Shown here piece after piece: positions 18,467-28,498 of a DNA stretch of 64,000 bases. Both the position numbers and the translations under genes were made by a program. This stretch comes from Niallia sp. Man26 (lineage in GTDB: Bacteria; Bacillota; Bacilli; Bacillales; Cytobacillaceae), in the NCBI RefSeq assembly GCF_022049065.2, contig NZ_CP095743.1:2309001-2373000 (forward strand), read 5' to 3'. The notes below the pieces were generated by a model. That model did no database searches and was not told the DNA's origin. It was given only the letters and a program-made list of their open reading frames with translations. Every line of letters begins with the position of its first letter. Position 1 is the first letter of the stretch.

Positions 18467-18603
18467 TGTTTCAGTCCTTTTTTTCTTTAAGATTCCTCAA
18501 ATCGCCTGTTTTTATGCTTTGGCGAACCAAGAAATCACCAGGACTAATTAAAGTATGAATATGTAAGTAAATGAACTAGGAAGCCCTTTCAAATCTAAAC
18601 AAC

Positions 18604-18792
18604 TTATATATACTTTACACTTAACCCAAAATACACGACAACAGAGGATAGTAAAATAACAGCAAAAAACAAAATTTTTCCTTTGCTAGACCATTTATCC
18701 ATCCAGCCCCATCTTTTACGATTTCTATCCAATAAGAAGAAATCCCCTGCAACTGCTAATATGATAATAAGGTACACAAAAAAAGAATTCAA
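18604..18792 (-). CDS. Small membrane protein, two helices
   Basis: A 62-aa protein with two hydrophobic segments (~5-22 and ~40-60) separated by a basic loop RNRKRWGWMDKW. The TTG start at 18792 has an AAGGAGGT site about 8 nt upstream. Not recognised. It is monocistronic, upstream of the ligase gene. Confidence 0.6.
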   Translation of the reverse strand: MNSFFVYLIIILAVAGDFFLLDRNRKRWGWMDKWSSKGKILFFAVILLSSVVVYFGLSVKYI

Positions 18793-18849
18793 AGCTGTTT
18801 ACCTCCTTCATTTTCCTAGCTGTTTATTACAAATTATACCATAAAAAAA

Positions 18850-18871
18850 GAGCTGCATTAAAATGCAGCTC
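18850..18871 (-). terminator. Intrinsic terminator after azoR
   Basis: A 10-bp stem (18850-18859 with 18862-18871) followed on the minus strand by T7. Confidence 0.85.
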
Positions 18872-18878
18872 CATTAAA

Positions 18879-19517
18879 TTAAAAAGTTTTTGCCAGATCC
18901 TTTGCTCGTGCTATGCCGTTTTCCTTGATTTCCTGCGCCTTATCCGGCATTGCTGCATGGCCTTCAATAAACAGACCTTCAAATGTCGGCACCCCAAAGA
19001 AGTGCTTAATAATAGCGTTTAAATAGCGGTGACCCATTTCTAAATCGGCTGTTGGACCTTCTGAATAGATGCCTCCGCGAGCTTGAATATGAAGGGCCTT
19101 TTTGTCTGTCAGCAATCCGACAGAACCTTGATCTGTATACTTAAAGGTCTTCCCTGCAACAGCAACAGAATCAATATATGCTTTCATAACAGGTGGGAAA
19201 GAAAAGTTCCACATCGGTGTGACGAAAACATATTTATCGCCGCCCACAAATTGATCACTTAATTCAGCCAGTCTGCTTACTTTAGACTTTTCTTCATTAG
19301 AAAGCTCATCAAACCCTTTTCCTGATTGAAGCTTGCCCCATCCACTGAACACATCACTGTCGATTTCAGGAATGTTTTCCTTATACAAATCGATATGAAC
19401 AATTTCATCATTTGGATTCTGCTCTTTGTATGATTCAATAAATGCCTGTCCTGCAGCCATGCTGAAGGATTGGGAATGGTCGTGCGGATGTGCTGTAATA
19501 TATAGTAATTTTGCCAT
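18879..19517 (-). CDS. azoR: FMN-dependent NADH azoreductase/quinone reductase AzoR
   Basis: Flavodoxin-like cytosolic reductase (212 aa) for azo compounds and quinones. Opening [19 protein letters not shown] forms the FMN phosphate loop. [20 protein letters not shown] and [12 protein letters not shown] are the family's FMN-contact segments. Closest to Bacillus AzoR1/AzoR2. Monocistronic with its own terminator. Physiologically it may protect against thiol or quinone stress. Confidence 0.92.
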   Translation of the reverse strand: MAKLLYITAHPHDHSQSFSMAAGQAFIESYKEQNPNDEIVHIDLYKENIPEIDSDVFSGWGKLQSGKGFDELSNEEKSKVSRLAELSDQFVGGDKYVFVTPMWNFSFPPVMKAYIDSVAVAGKTFKYTDQGSVGLLTDKKALHIQARGGIYSEGPTADLEMGHRYLNAIIKHFFGVPTFEGLFIEGHAAMPDKAQEIKENGIARAKDLAKTF

Positions 19518-19630
19518 TGTTTATTGCCTTCTTTCCATTAGTTTAGGCACTTATTTTTTGATGAAAGGAAGAAAAAAATACTGCTGTTGCTGTTTTAGAT
19601 TCTTCCAATCGATAAACATTATTACCAATT

Positions 19631-19660
19631 AAAAAACCCGGAAGGCAAGTCCTTCCAGGC
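19631..19660 (-). terminator. Intrinsic terminator after dapF
   Basis: A stem (19638-19645 with 19651-19658, extended by CC/GG) followed on the minus strand by T6. Confidence 0.8.
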
Positions 19661-19666
19661 AAAATT

Positions 19667-20656
19667 TTATACAAGCTTTTCTTTTAAGTATGTTTGTGCT
19701 GCTTCCTGCAGTTTACTGTACTGAGACTCTTCCTGTTCATTGACAACTTTATCATGAAGAATAAAATCACTTAGATTGTTAAGATCCGCTTCCACACCTG
19801 CTTCATAAACATATGTTGCATTGCCGATAAGATCAATACGATACTTGCCATCATTTTCATGAACGTAACAGCGGACTTTTCCGCCATTATTGTAGACCTC
19901 GATAAATTCACCTGTGTTATTGAAGCCGTTTAAGATGGACACAAGTGATGATGCTGACATAGCTGTTCCGCATGCATTTGTAAATCCAACGCCACGCTCA
20001 TATGTGCGAACATAAATATTGCCTTTGTCTAATATAGAAACGAAGCTGACATTCACTCCATCAGGGAAAAGTTCATTAGGTCCATTTACATAGCTGCTTA
20101 TCTCTTCTTGCACCGAAGATTCGATTGTCTCTTTGTCGACAATTGCAATCAGATGAGGATTTGGCACAGCTAAGGCAGTAAATGTAAGCTCCGGATGAAG
20201 GCTTTCAATCTTTTCATTTAAAAGCGTCTTCTGCTCGATACGTAATGGCAAATCTGTTGTTTGGAAGGAAACGGGGGAAATCTCCACCAAATATGTTGGA
20301 ATCTCTGGGAAAATGTCTGCTTCGTTGTTCACTTCAAGATTCGCTTTCATTGTTTCTATAACCGCTTCTTTCACATCAAGAAGTTCACAAACATAGCGGG
20401 CAACACAGCGTATCCCATTGCCGCACATAGATGCTTCTGACCCATCTGCATTAAAAACTCTCATGCGGGCATCTGCTTTATCACTCGGCATCACATACAA
20501 TATTCCGTCTGCTCCTAATTGGGAGCTGCGGTCGCAAAAGGCAATGGCCAAATTTGCGCGGTCTTCTTCTGAGAAGGAATAGCTAGGATTGGAAATCTCG
20601 TCGATTATCAAGAAATCATTCCCGCTTCCGTGGCATTTAGTAAGTTTAATATTCAT
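19667..20656 (-). CDS. dapF: Diaminopimelate epimerase DapF
   Basis: Converts LL- to meso-diaminopimelate for peptidoglycan and lysine. The catalytic pair is Cys78 in MCGNGIRC and Cys229 in NACGTAMSAS, where ACGTG is more usual. N-terminal KCHGSGNDFLIID is typical. At 329 aa it is about 40 residues longer than common Bacillus DapF, because of insertions near 110-160 and a charged C-terminal tail. Monocistronic. It could be a divergent DapF-like epimerase with altered substrate, but both cysteines support normal chemistry. Confidence 0.88.
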   Translation of the reverse strand: MNIKLTKCHGSGNDFLIIDEISNPSYSFSEEDRANLAIAFCDRSSQLGADGILYVMPSDKADARMRVFNADGSEASMCGNGIRCVARYVCELLDVKEAVIETMKANLEVNNEADIFPEIPTYLVEISPVSFQTTDLPLRIEQKTLLNEKIESLHPELTFTALAVPNPHLIAIVDKETIESSVQEEISSYVNGPNELFPDGVNVSFVSILDKGNIYVRTYERGVGFTNACGTAMSASSLVSILNGFNNTGEFIEVYNNGGKVRCYVHENDGKYRIDLIGNATYVYEAGVEADLNNLSDFILHDKVVNEQEESQYSKLQEAAQTYLKEKLV

Positions 20657-20760
20657 CTGTAATTTCCTCCAACGTTAACTTATATGTTACATTGTACTTC
20701 TGCAGTTGCCATTATTGCAATCATAAAACCATTGTTTTATGGACATTCGCTAAATAAATA

Positions 20761-20797
20761 AGCCTATGTCCTTTTGTTTAGCTTTAGGACACAGGCT
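20761..20797 (-). terminator. Intrinsic terminator after the EAL/HDOD gene
   Basis: A 12-bp stem (20761-20772 with 20786-20797) followed on the minus strand by a T-rich tract. Confidence 0.7.
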
Positions 20798-20802
20798 CTT
20801 CA

Positions 20803-22039
20803 TTACATTTTTTTGTCTTCCATTAATTCTTTTGCCCAATTAAGGGATTCTGCATATACTTTGAACAAGTCTTTTTCCTCAATCCCAAGCTTTCTGCAGC
20901 CTTTGCTAATTTGAACCCAGTCTGCTTTTTCGACTGCAAGCACTAGATCAAGCACATCCCTTTGTGTATTGCTTTTTCCAGAGAGCGCATCCATGATTGC
21001 TTCATCAAGGGGAACTTGAACTAATATCTCTTCCATATCAAGATTCAAGATTGAATCCATTAATGAAAACATTCCTGTCAAGAAATGTCCGGAGGTATTG
21101 ATTTTCCCTGGTATGAGTTTTGCAACAGACTCACACATTCTCGCCCTTATAAGACAGTTAGACATAATCTCATACGAAATTCCATTATTCCAGTCTTTTT
21201 CTCTTACAGCCAGAACGTACAGCCATTTTTGCAGTTCCATCAGCCCGATAAGAACAATCGCTTGCCTGATGCTTGTAACCTTATGCTTAAGGCCAAAACC
21301 TAGTGTATTAATTAATTTAAGGAGCTTGTACGATAAAGAAATATCCTGTTCAATCAAATTAGAAATCATATCAATGTCTGGATCAATGGAACGAATATGT
21401 TTGGAGATACCATAATATGTATGAATATAAGCAGGTACATCATGTGTAGACATGATAGAAGGCTTTGAGAAATAATAACCTTGAAAATAATGATAGCCGG
21501 CAGTCCTTGCTGTCTCATAATCTTCCCTAGTCTCAAGCTTTTCAGCAACCATCTCTTTGCCAAGCTGTTTGGCGAGGGTCTCAATTTCAATCCTTGCAGC
21601 TTCATCCGTATTCATGAAATCAACTTTAATGATATCTGCCCGTGATAAGCAATTCATAGGCATATGGATTTGTATTGTCAAAAATATAATCATCCAGCGC
21701 AATTTTATATCCTAACGCCTTTAACTCTTTGCATATATTGATTATTTTTCTGCTTGGCTCGACAGTTTCTAATATCTCTATCACGATTTCTCTCGGTTGA
21801 AAATATGTAGGCAGCCCTAGATCCAAAAGATTTTCTGTAAAGTTAATAAAACAAGGTTTTCCATCCGATAACTTTTCTATGCCTATATTTAAAAAACTAT
21901 TTATGATAACATCTGCTGTCGCATGGTCTCCGTCAATATTTGGAAACATATTAACTTCGTTATTTCGATATAACAATTCATAACCGTACACTTCTTCCAT
22001 TCTGTTGAACAGCGGCTGCCTAGCCACAAAAACTTCCAT
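20803..22039 (-). pseudogene. EAL/HDOD signalling protein (YuxH-like), single frameshift
   Basis: Two overlapping frames together make one YuxH-like protein of about 410 aa. The first (from 22039) has VARQPLFNRMEEVYGYELLYR and EIVIEILETVEP of a degenerate EAL domain and runs out after PYAYELL near 21640. The second continues SRADIIKVDFMNT and the HDOD domain (SLSYKLLKLINT, AIVLIGLMELQKWL). One extra base near 21646 explains the break. Either a recent pseudogene or a sequencing error; no slippery heptamer is visible. Its upstream start has a GGAGG site. Confidence 0.85.
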
Positions 22040-22223
22040 TGAAATACCTCCGAACTTCTTTTCTACTCATTTCAAAATATTTAGTATTATTCTAATAAAC
22101 AAGGCCTTCAAAGGCTGTCGAACTCTGTAGCATTTCTAAAAAGTGACTATATGCTCTATTATAATGGGTAATTTAGCTCAGCCCAAATTTATGTGGCAGA
22201 TTTTCCCCAATATCTTCAATAAA

Positions 22224-22262
22224 AACTGGCCGCCATAGGCATAAAACCTATAGAAGCCAGTT
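22224..22262 (-). terminator. Intrinsic terminator after the purine permease gene
   Basis: Nested stem (22224-22230 with 22256-22262 and an inner CATAGG/CCTATAG) followed on the minus strand by TTTTTATT. Confidence 0.8.
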
Positions 22263-22266
22263 ATTA

Positions 22267-23562
22267 TCAGTGTGTATATTGAAGGACAAAATTTATTAGG
22301 AACAAGGAAGAAATGAAGTATAAAGGTAAAGATACTTCTTTTGCTTTTCCGAGCGCTATTTTCAAGATTGGATATAAAATAAATCCAATTGCCATTCCAT
22401 CTGCAATGCTGTAAGTGAAAGGAATCATCGCAATGATAAAAAAGCTTGGAAAACTTTCACTTAAATCCTTAAGATCTAGATTACGAATATTTTGCAGCAT
22501 CAGCCCGCCGATAATAATAAGAATCGGTGCAACAGCACTATTCGGAATCAGCTTTATCACAGGGATAAAGAAAGCAGAGCAAATGAAAAGCACCGCTGTC
22601 GTAACAGATGTCAGGCCTGTTTTCCCACCTGCAGCCATGCTAGCAGTGCTTTCAACCGTAGATACAGTTGGGCTGCTGCCGAAAAAGCCGGACAGAAAAA
22701 CAGATACAGCATTTGCTTGAAAAGCTCGTTTAAAACGTTCCGGTTTTCCGATATATTGAACATGATTGGAAACGAGTCCAATATTTTCGAAAACTAATAC
22801 CATTGATAAAGAGAACACCGCTACCCAAAATGGTATCGTAATAATCTTATCAAAGGACATATGACCAAATACACTCCAATAATCCTTTAACTGTACTGAA
22901 TCGCCAGCAGCTCCTGTGTCTATCAAACCGAACATCCATGAAATCAATGTTCCAACTAAGATAGTAATCAGGAAGTTTCCTTTTACATTTCTTAAAAATA
23001 AGATAATGCTGATGATTAATGTAATGACTGTTGCCAATACATGCAAATCACTAAAGGAACCAAGTGCAATAATAGAATTACTGCCTTTTTGGACAATTCC
23101 GCCCTTTTCGAGGCCAATTAGCATCAAAAATAAGCCAAGTCCAACTGTAAGCGATTCTTTAAGGGAAGATGGTATGGACTGACTAACAATGCTTGCCAGC
23201 TTTGTAAACGCAATCAGCATGAACAAAAGCCCTGAAACAAACACGACAGCAAGCGCTTCCTGCCAGCTCAATCCCATTGACTGAACGATTGTATACGAGA
23301 AAAGCGCATTAATGCCCATTCCTGGTACAAGCAATACCGGTACATTCCCTAGAAACCCCATCAACAAACAGCCGAAAACAGATGTCAAGATGGTCGCGAT
23401 AATAGCAGCTTCAAGTGGAATTCCAGCCTCTGATAAAATAAGCGAGTTGACAGCGACAATATAGACAACTGTAAAAAACCCAATCAGACCTGCAAAAAAT
23501 TCCCCTTTGAAAGTAGCTTCGCTTTCTTTCATTTTAAAGAATTCTGTTATATAGTTTTTCAT
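22267..23562 (-). CDS. AzgA-type purine permease (PbuG/PbuO family)
   Basis: Membrane transporter (431 aa, about 12-13 helices) for hypoxanthine, guanine or adenine. The opening ATFKGEFFAGLIGFFTVVYIVAVN and VPVLLVPGMGINALFSYTIV are hallmark segments; GSSPTVSTVESTASMAAGGKTGL is the conserved substrate-site loop. The 234-nt leader was searched for a purine riboswitch, but none of its conserved strands was found. Substrate cannot be fixed. Confidence 0.9.
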   Translation of the reverse strand: MKNYITEFFKMKESEATFKGEFFAGLIGFFTVVYIVAVNSLILSEAGIPLEAAIIATILTSVFGCLLMGFLGNVPVLLVPGMGINALFSYTIVQSMGLSWQEALAVVFVSGLLFMLIAFTKLASIVSQSIPSSLKESLTVGLGLFLMLIGLEKGGIVQKGSNSIIALGSFSDLHVLATVITLIISIILFLRNVKGNFLITILVGTLISWMFGLIDTGAAGDSVQLKDYWSVFGHMSFDKIITIPFWVAVFSLSMVLVFENIGLVSNHVQYIGKPERFKRAFQANAVSVFLSGFFGSSPTVSTVESTASMAAGGKTGLTSVTTAVLFICSAFFIPVIKLIPNSAVAPILIIIGGLMLQNIRNLDLKDLSESFPSFFIIAMIPFTYSIADGMAIGFILYPILKIALGKAKEVSLPLYFISSLFLINFVLQYTH

Positions 23563-23724
23563 TTATTAAACCTGTTTAAATATAGCCCTCTCCCTACCCG
23601 CATCACTCTATAGAAGTTTTACTTCTTTGAACATAAATTTCAGTCCAAAAACTACTTACCACTTTAGGTGAGCCACAATTGAATATGATAGCAGATTTCC
23701 ATTACTTTGCCAATCCTTTTACAA

Positions 23725-23772
23725 TAAAATTGGCCAAATCCCTTTCCGCTTCCAGAAAAGAATTTGGCCAAT
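23725..23772 (-). terminator. Intrinsic terminator after ribH
   Basis: An 11-bp stem (23729-23739 with 23762-23772) followed on the minus strand by TTTATTGT, ending the riboflavin operon. Confidence 0.8.
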
Positions 23773-23796
23773 AACTAAGATTATATCCTTTATATG

Positions 23797-24264
23797 TTAA
23801 ACCATTTCTTTATATAGATTCGCCATTTCAATAGCGTTAGTTGCAGCTTCCCAGCCTTTGTTTCCAGCCTTTGTACCTGCGCGCTCAATCGCTTGTTCAA
23901 TCGATTCCGTTGTTAATACGCCAAAGATAATTGGTACTCCTGTTGCAAGAGACGTGCTTGCAACCCCTTTAGCTACTTCATTGCTGACAAAATCGAAATG
24001 TGGAGTCGCTCCGCGAATAACTGTACCTAAAGTTATAATTGCATCGTATTTATTTGTTTCAGCTAGCTTTTTCGCAGCAAGAGGAATCTCAAATACTCCT
24101 GGCACCCATGCAACATTAATATTCTCTGCTTCCACACCATGACGCTTCAAAGCATCTTCAGCACCTGATAATAGTCGTGTTGTGATGAACTCATTAAATC
24201 TTGAAACGATGATTCCTACCTTTAAGCCGCTTCCAATTAAATTACCTTCGAATATTCTAGTCAT
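23797..24264 (-). CDS. ribH: 6,7-dimethyl-8-ribityllumazine synthase RibH
   Basis: Condenses the pyrimidinedione with dihydroxybutanone phosphate to give lumazine, the penultimate step of riboflavin synthesis. 155 aa. Visible: [47 protein letters not shown] with the phosphate/His region, and [16 protein letters not shown]. Its start overlaps the ribB stop by 4 nt, so the two are translationally coupled. Confidence 0.97.
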   Translation of the reverse strand: MTRIFEGNLIGSGLKVGIIVSRFNEFITTRLLSGAEDALKRHGVEAENINVAWVPGVFEIPLAAKKLAETNKYDAIITLGTVIRGATPHFDFVSNEVAKGVASTSLATGVPIIFGVLTTESIEQAIERAGTKAGNKGWEAATNAIEMANLYKEMV

Positions 24265-24887
24265 TTTACTGTCTCCTTTTCATCTTCTCTTTTTTGTCTG
24301 TATTCTGCTAAGTCTTTTATTGTAATCATTTTCAAATCGAACTTTTGAGCTATTAATTTTAAGTCATCTACTCTAGCCATCGTCCCATCCTCTTTTAAAA
24401 TCTCACAGATAATACCAGACGGGAAACTGCCAGCCAATTTTGCCAAGTCAACCGCTGCTTCTGTATGGCCATTTCTTGAAAGAACTCCACCGCTGTGTGC
24501 AATTAGAGGAAAGATATGACCTGGTCTAGTAAAATCAGCAGCTTTGGCATCTTTTTCTACCATTTTTTCAATTGTCAGTGCCCGTTCAAAAGCGCTGATT
24601 CCTGTCGTTGTGTCTTTATGGTCTATACTGATTGTGAAAGCTGTCCCACGAGGATCATTGTTGTTGCTTACCATCGGCGACAGTTCAAGATGGTCTGCAA
24701 GCTCCTTTTCTATCGGAACACAGATAAGCCCTCTGCCTTCTTTTGCCATAAAGTTAATCATATCAGGTGTCACTAACTCCGACAGACCGACTAAATCCCC
24801 TTCGTTTTCCCGGTCTTCATCATCTGTTACGATGATCAGTTTACCTGCTTTTAAATCTTCTAACGCTTCTTCAATGGAATGAAACAT
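24261..24887 (-). CDS. ribB: 3,4-dihydroxy-2-butanone 4-phosphate synthase RibB (single-domain)
   Basis: Converts ribulose 5-phosphate to dihydroxybutanone phosphate and formate. 208 aa with [11 protein letters not shown] (~22-32), [34 protein letters not shown]. In most Bacilli this domain is fused to GTP cyclohydrolase II (RibBA, ~400 aa). Here the protein stops after the DHBP domain and no cyclohydrolase follows in any frame, so RibA must be encoded elsewhere or has been lost. Confidence 0.93.
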   Translation of the reverse strand: MFHSIEEALEDLKAGKLIIVTDDEDRENEGDLVGLSELVTPDMINFMAKEGRGLICVPIEKELADHLELSPMVSNNNDPRGTAFTISIDHKDTTTGISAFERALTIEKMVEKDAKAADFTRPGHIFPLIAHSGGVLSRNGHTEAAVDLAKLAGSFPSGIICEILKEDGTMARVDDLKLIAQKFDLKMITIKDLAEYRQKREDEKETVK

Positions 24888-24924
24888 ATTATTTCCCCCT
24901 TTTTTTGAGTTTAAATGTTTTGCC

Positions 24925-25578
24925 TTAATAGAAGCCGTTTTCCTTCAAAAAGTCAGGGGTAATGTTGCTGGCACGGCTGCTGTTTGCCTTGTCTCTGTTC
25001 ATAAACGAATAAAAATATTTTGCCATCATATCAAATTCAAGATTTACGATATCTCCGACCTGCTTCTTACCGACAACCGACTCGGAAGAAGTATGGGGAA
25101 TGATGCTTACACCTACAGAATGGTCTTTCGTCTCGAAAATGGTCAGGCTCGTTCCGTCCACTGCAATAGATCCCTTCTCTAAAATAAGATGAGAGAATTG
25201 TTCTGGGACTTCTATTTCCACGCTGATGCTGTTTTCGATAGTTTTTCTCTCCAATATTCTGCCAACACAATCTATATGGCCTGTTACAAAATGACCACCA
25301 AACCTGCCATTTGCTGCCATAGCCCTTTCTAGGTTGACAAACGAACCATTTGTCAGGCGGGATAGAGATGTATCCTTAAAGGTTTCGGGCATTACATCTG
25401 CTGTGAATTCATGTTGTTTGAAGCTAGTAACAGTAAGGCAAACTCCGTTTACAGAAATACTGTCCCCTAATTTCATATCTTCCATGATGACTTTCGCTTG
25501 TATGGCAAGGACAAGGGTTTTGCCAGTTTTTGAAATATTTTTTACCACACCCGTTTCCTCGACAATACCAGTAAACAA
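24925..25578 (-). CDS. ribE: Riboflavin synthase alpha subunit RibE
   Basis: Dismutates lumazine to riboflavin. 217 aa from a TTG at 25578 ([10 protein letters not shown], the standard opening) preceded by GGAGGAAG. The longer in-frame extension to 25734 is non-conserved leader. Two lumazine-binding repeats: [16 protein letters not shown] and [14 protein letters not shown], with [13 protein letters not shown] at the repeat boundary. First gene of the ribE-ribB-ribH operon. Confidence 0.95.
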   Translation of the reverse strand: MFTGIVEETGVVKNISKTGKTLVLAIQAKVIMEDMKLGDSISVNGVCLTVTSFKQHEFTADVMPETFKDTSLSRLTNGSFVNLERAMAANGRFGGHFVTGHIDCVGRILERKTIENSISVEIEVPEQFSHLILEKGSIAVDGTSLTIFETKDHSVGVSIIPHTSSESVVGKKQVGDIVNLEFDMMAKYFYSFMNRDKANSSRASNITPDFLKENGFY

Positions 25579-25784
25579 TAAGCTTCCTCCTCTAGTTAAT
25601 ATTGCAGGATTTTTATTAAATAGCTGCCTTAACACCATAATTGGGGCGTTTAAAAGCAAATCTAGTTTAGTTATTAATGAGAACAAAATATAAACCGCTG
25701 CTGTATGTAATCCAGTTTTTTTCATTTTGACCATTCCTTCATAAAATCATGCAATGCCTGCCTACAGTTGATAAATCAAATAAA

Positions 25785-25816
25785 AATAAAAAATCCCGTA
25801 TAAATATTTATACGGG
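25785..25816 (-). terminator. Terminator in the riboflavin leader
   Basis: A 22-nt near-perfect palindrome (25795-25816) followed on the minus strand by TTTTTTATTTTT, between the FMN riboswitch and ribE. It is the probable regulated terminator, about 170 nt downstream of the aptamer. Confidence 0.75.
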
Positions 25817-25986
25817 AGATTGTACAACAAATAAGCGGCTTCATATTTTAAAGGTTACGCCAAAAAAGAGCAGCTTTTTTTGATTTTTAACTAAAAAGTC
25901 ATCGTCAAAAAAGCGTACCTGAAAATACACCTGTTCATACTAAACACACTTTCATTCCATTTTAGAATGATAGCAGCTTCTGTTTG

Positions 25987-26126
25987 CCTTCTCCCATCCA
26001 GACTATACTGTCGGCTTTGGTTTCTCACCAAATCCACCGTCTTATTATTCATAAGCCGGGTCACGGGCTTAGAGTATTTATACACTCATCACCGCCGGTT
26101 GGGAATTTCACCCTACCCCGAAGGCG
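25987..26126 (-). promoter_or_regulatory. FMN riboswitch (RFN element)
   Basis: Minus-strand sequence carries all conserved RFN strands: CTTCGGGG, AGGGTGAAATTCCC, ACCGGCGGT, AGCCCGTGACC, GGTGGATTTGGTGAGA, CCGACAGT and GTCTGGATGGGAGAAGG. FMN binding represses the rib operon. Confidence 0.97.
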
Positions 26127-26164
26127 ACCACAACGTCGTGGTCCTTTACTATTTAATTGTTGCT

Positions 26165-26193
26165 AGTTTACACTAGATATACGCATAATGCAA
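26165..26193 (-). promoter_or_regulatory. Promoter of the riboflavin operon
   Basis: TTGCAT (26188-26193), 17-bp spacer, TAAACT (26165-26170), reading into the FMN riboswitch. Confidence 0.65.
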
Positions 26194-26312
26194 CTACTCT
26201 GCTTCAATTTTTTTAGTGCATTTATTTGAGAAAATAAATGTAACTTATTGATAGTATTAGACGTATTAACAATAAACAAACGAAAAATATTTAGTAAGAA
26301 TGGAGCTAATGT

Positions 26313-27128
26313 ATGACAGAAAATGAAGCTTTTTTATTAAAAGAATTGGATGAAGTGAAGAAATGGGAGAAGGATCAAAGCGGTCTTTGGTTTTGGGAAA
26401 AGCTAAGCCGGCTGCCCTTCAAGTTGATTGATAAATTAACACCTGCTTTCATTCAAAATAAAATCGGCCAATTGCTTGATGAAATGGGAAATTACATTCA
26501 AAGCGGCGGAAAATTGCTGAGCGACATCTCTTCTTCCAAAAAATATTATAAGCATCTTAACGTTGAAAATTTTGAAGAAGTAAAGGATCTCCCCCTCGTT
26601 GAAATGAAAGCAGCCGTCGGAAAGCTCACAAAAAGCCGAAAAACAATAGCAACATTACAAGGTGCAAGTACAGGGATTGGCGGCTTATTTACTTTAGGCA
26701 TCGATATTCCCTTGCTGCTGTCGATGCAAATAAAAATTCTTCAAGACATCGCCATTTGTTATGGCTATAATCCAAATGAAAAAAAAGAAAGAATCTTTAT
26801 TATTAAATGCCTACAATATGTTTCTGCAGACGTTATGGGCAAAAACACCATTCTGGACCAGCTATCCCATTTTGATGATAATTCTGAGAAGGTTCAAAGA
26901 GAGGTTGTCCTTGAAATGCAAGGCTGGAAAGAGGTTGTATTCGCCTATCGGGATGCTTTCGGCTGGAAAAAGCTATTTCAGATGGTGCCGGTCTTCGGGA
27001 TTGTATTCGGCGCCTTTTCCAACCGCTCGATGATTCACGACATAGCCGAAACAGGCGAGATGTTTTACAGAAAACGTAAAGTTATCGAGAGGCTAAGCAA
27101 GCCAACAAATAATGTTGCCGGTGATTAA
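26313..27128 (+). CDS. EcsC-family protein
   Basis: 271-aa protein of the EcsC family, named for the third gene of the ecs ABC-transporter operon but here without any transporter gene nearby. Visible family segments: GASTGIGGLFTLGIDIPLLLSMQIKILQDIAICYGY (~116-150) with glycine-rich hydrophobic stretches, and VPVFGIVFGAFSNRSMI near the C-terminus. Probably membrane-associated. Biochemical role unknown. Confidence 0.8.
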   Translation: MTENEAFLLKELDEVKKWEKDQSGLWFWEKLSRLPFKLIDKLTPAFIQNKIGQLLDEMGNYIQSGGKLLSDISSSKKYYKHLNVENFEEVKDLPLVEMKAAVGKLTKSRKTIATLQGASTGIGGLFTLGIDIPLLLSMQIKILQDIAICYGYNPNEKKERIFIIKCLQYVSADVMGKNTILDQLSHFDDNSEKVQREVVLEMQGWKEVVFAYRDAFGWKKLFQMVPVFGIVFGAFSNRSMIHDIAETGEMFYRKRKVIERLSKPTNNVAGD

Positions 27129-27150
27129 AAGAGCTGCATACAAAAAAAGA

Positions 27151-27175
27151 AACGGATCAAGAAGCTTGATCCGTT
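27151..27175. terminator. Bidirectional intrinsic terminator
   Basis: An 11-bp stem with a 3-nt loop, flanked by A and T runs, between convergent genes. It overlaps the 3' end of the kinase gene. Confidence 0.9.
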
Positions 27176-28434
27176 TTTTCTAGTTTTGCAGGATATAATA
27201 TCGGGAGCCGAATTACAAATTTAGTGCCGTTTCCTTTTTCACTTTCAACTTGAATGCTCCCTCCCATTTCTTTTATACAATTGTATACAAACATCATACC
27301 AAGACCAGTGCCATTTTTTCCTTTTGTAGAATAATATGGTTCTCCCAATCTTGACACTTCCTCCTTACTCATGCCAATACCTGTATCACTTATGGATATC
27401 ACGGCTTCTTGTTTTTGTTTTATTGTTTTTATCACAAGAATGCCGCTGGAGTGCTCCTCCATTGCCTCGATTGCATTTTTGCATATGTTCACAAGGCATT
27501 GGCTGAAATATTGCTGGTTGCCCATAATATGTATGGTGCTTGTCTCCACTTCCATACGTATGGAGCTCTTATTCGCCAGAGGATGAAGCACCTGAGTGAT
27601 TCGCTGTATTTCTTCTTCCACGTTTAATGCTTCTATTCCATCCATTGGGTTGGGATTAGCAAATGCCAGATAGTCCTCAATTACCTTAACTGCCTTGTCA
27701 AGCTCACTTAACGATATGTCTAAATAATTTTTTTGATTATCATTTAAAGCCGTTTCCTGCAAAAGCTGCATAAAACCCTTTACAGATGTCAACGGATTTC
27801 GTACTTCATGGGAAATGGAAGCTGCCAGTTGACTGACTGTTTCCATCTTTTGAGCTTGAAATATTTTATTTTGAACGTTCCACAGTTTTTGAATGACCTC
27901 TACTACATAAATAATTAAGCATAATACGATAGATTGGATTAGCGCATATTGCAATGCGAGCTTAATAGGAATACCAATACCAGACACCCATCTGACTGCC
28001 GCTAAAGTAATTATCGTAGAAAAAATCCCGATTAAAAAGCTGTAAAAGACTTTCTGCTTAATAGATCTCTGCAAGAACCACCTTCGCACAAATAACAGTC
28101 CAATCAAATGAATGGGAGCAACAACAAGAGTATTGATTACACCTATTCCATCAAACAAGCTTCTGTATAATATATTTACTAAAGCTAAAACGAGAGCAGC
28201 AATGGGACCTCCATACAAGGAACCAAAAATCTGAGCGACCAATCGCAAATCAAAAAGAATACCATTACCAACCTTAATAGGAAAACTTATGCATGCTATA
28301 ATTGCAGCAGAAGATGATAAGATGAGGAGTGATTTCTTATTTTCCATTTGGCCATTCCTTAAAACAAATAACAGCGGAATAAAGCAGCAAAATAAAAAAA
28401 GAAAGAAACCGTTTACTAAAAAGTCGTCAAGCAT
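27157..28434 (-). CDS. Orphan sensor histidine kinase with 5TM (LytS-like) sensor, KinB-like
   Basis: Membrane kinase of 425 aa. Residues 1-~180 form five to six helices of the 5TMR-LYT type (VGNGILFDLRLVAQIFGSLYGGP is characteristic). The H-box SISHEVRNPLTSVKG has His209. N box NICKNAIEAM, G boxes DTGIGMSKEE and GTGLGM are complete. No response regulator is adjacent, as for the sporulation phosphorelay kinases KinA-E, and the H-box is of that type. It may phosphorylate Spo0F; inferred, not shown. Confidence 0.85.
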   Translation of the reverse strand: MLDDFLVNGFFLFLFCCFIPLLFVLRNGQMENKKSLLILSSSAAIIACISFPIKVGNGILFDLRLVAQIFGSLYGGPIAALVLALVNILYRSLFDGIGVINTLVVAPIHLIGLLFVRRWFLQRSIKQKVFYSFLIGIFSTIITLAAVRWVSGIGIPIKLALQYALIQSIVLCLIIYVVEVIQKLWNVQNKIFQAQKMETVSQLAASISHEVRNPLTSVKGFMQLLQETALNDNQKNYLDISLSELDKAVKVIEDYLAFANPNPMDGIEALNVEEEIQRITQVLHPLANKSSIRMEVETSTIHIMGNQQYFSQCLVNICKNAIEAMEEHSSGILVIKTIKQKQEAVISISDTGIGMSKEEVSRLGEPYYSTKGKNGTGLGMMFVYNCIKEMGGSIQVESEKGNGTKFVIRLPILYPAKLEKTDQAS

Positions 28435-28498
28435 GATGTATTCACCTTTCTTATCCTTTTTCTTTCATTTTATATGAAGGGAAATTGTTTCACAATGG

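Noticed and set aside
23563..23796. Purine riboswitch upstream of the purine permease
   Set aside because: Searched by eye for the conserved junction strands; none found.
25579..25734. N-terminal extension of RibE
   Set aside because: Non-conserved residues in frame upstream of a TTG with an excellent ribosome binding site; treated as leader.
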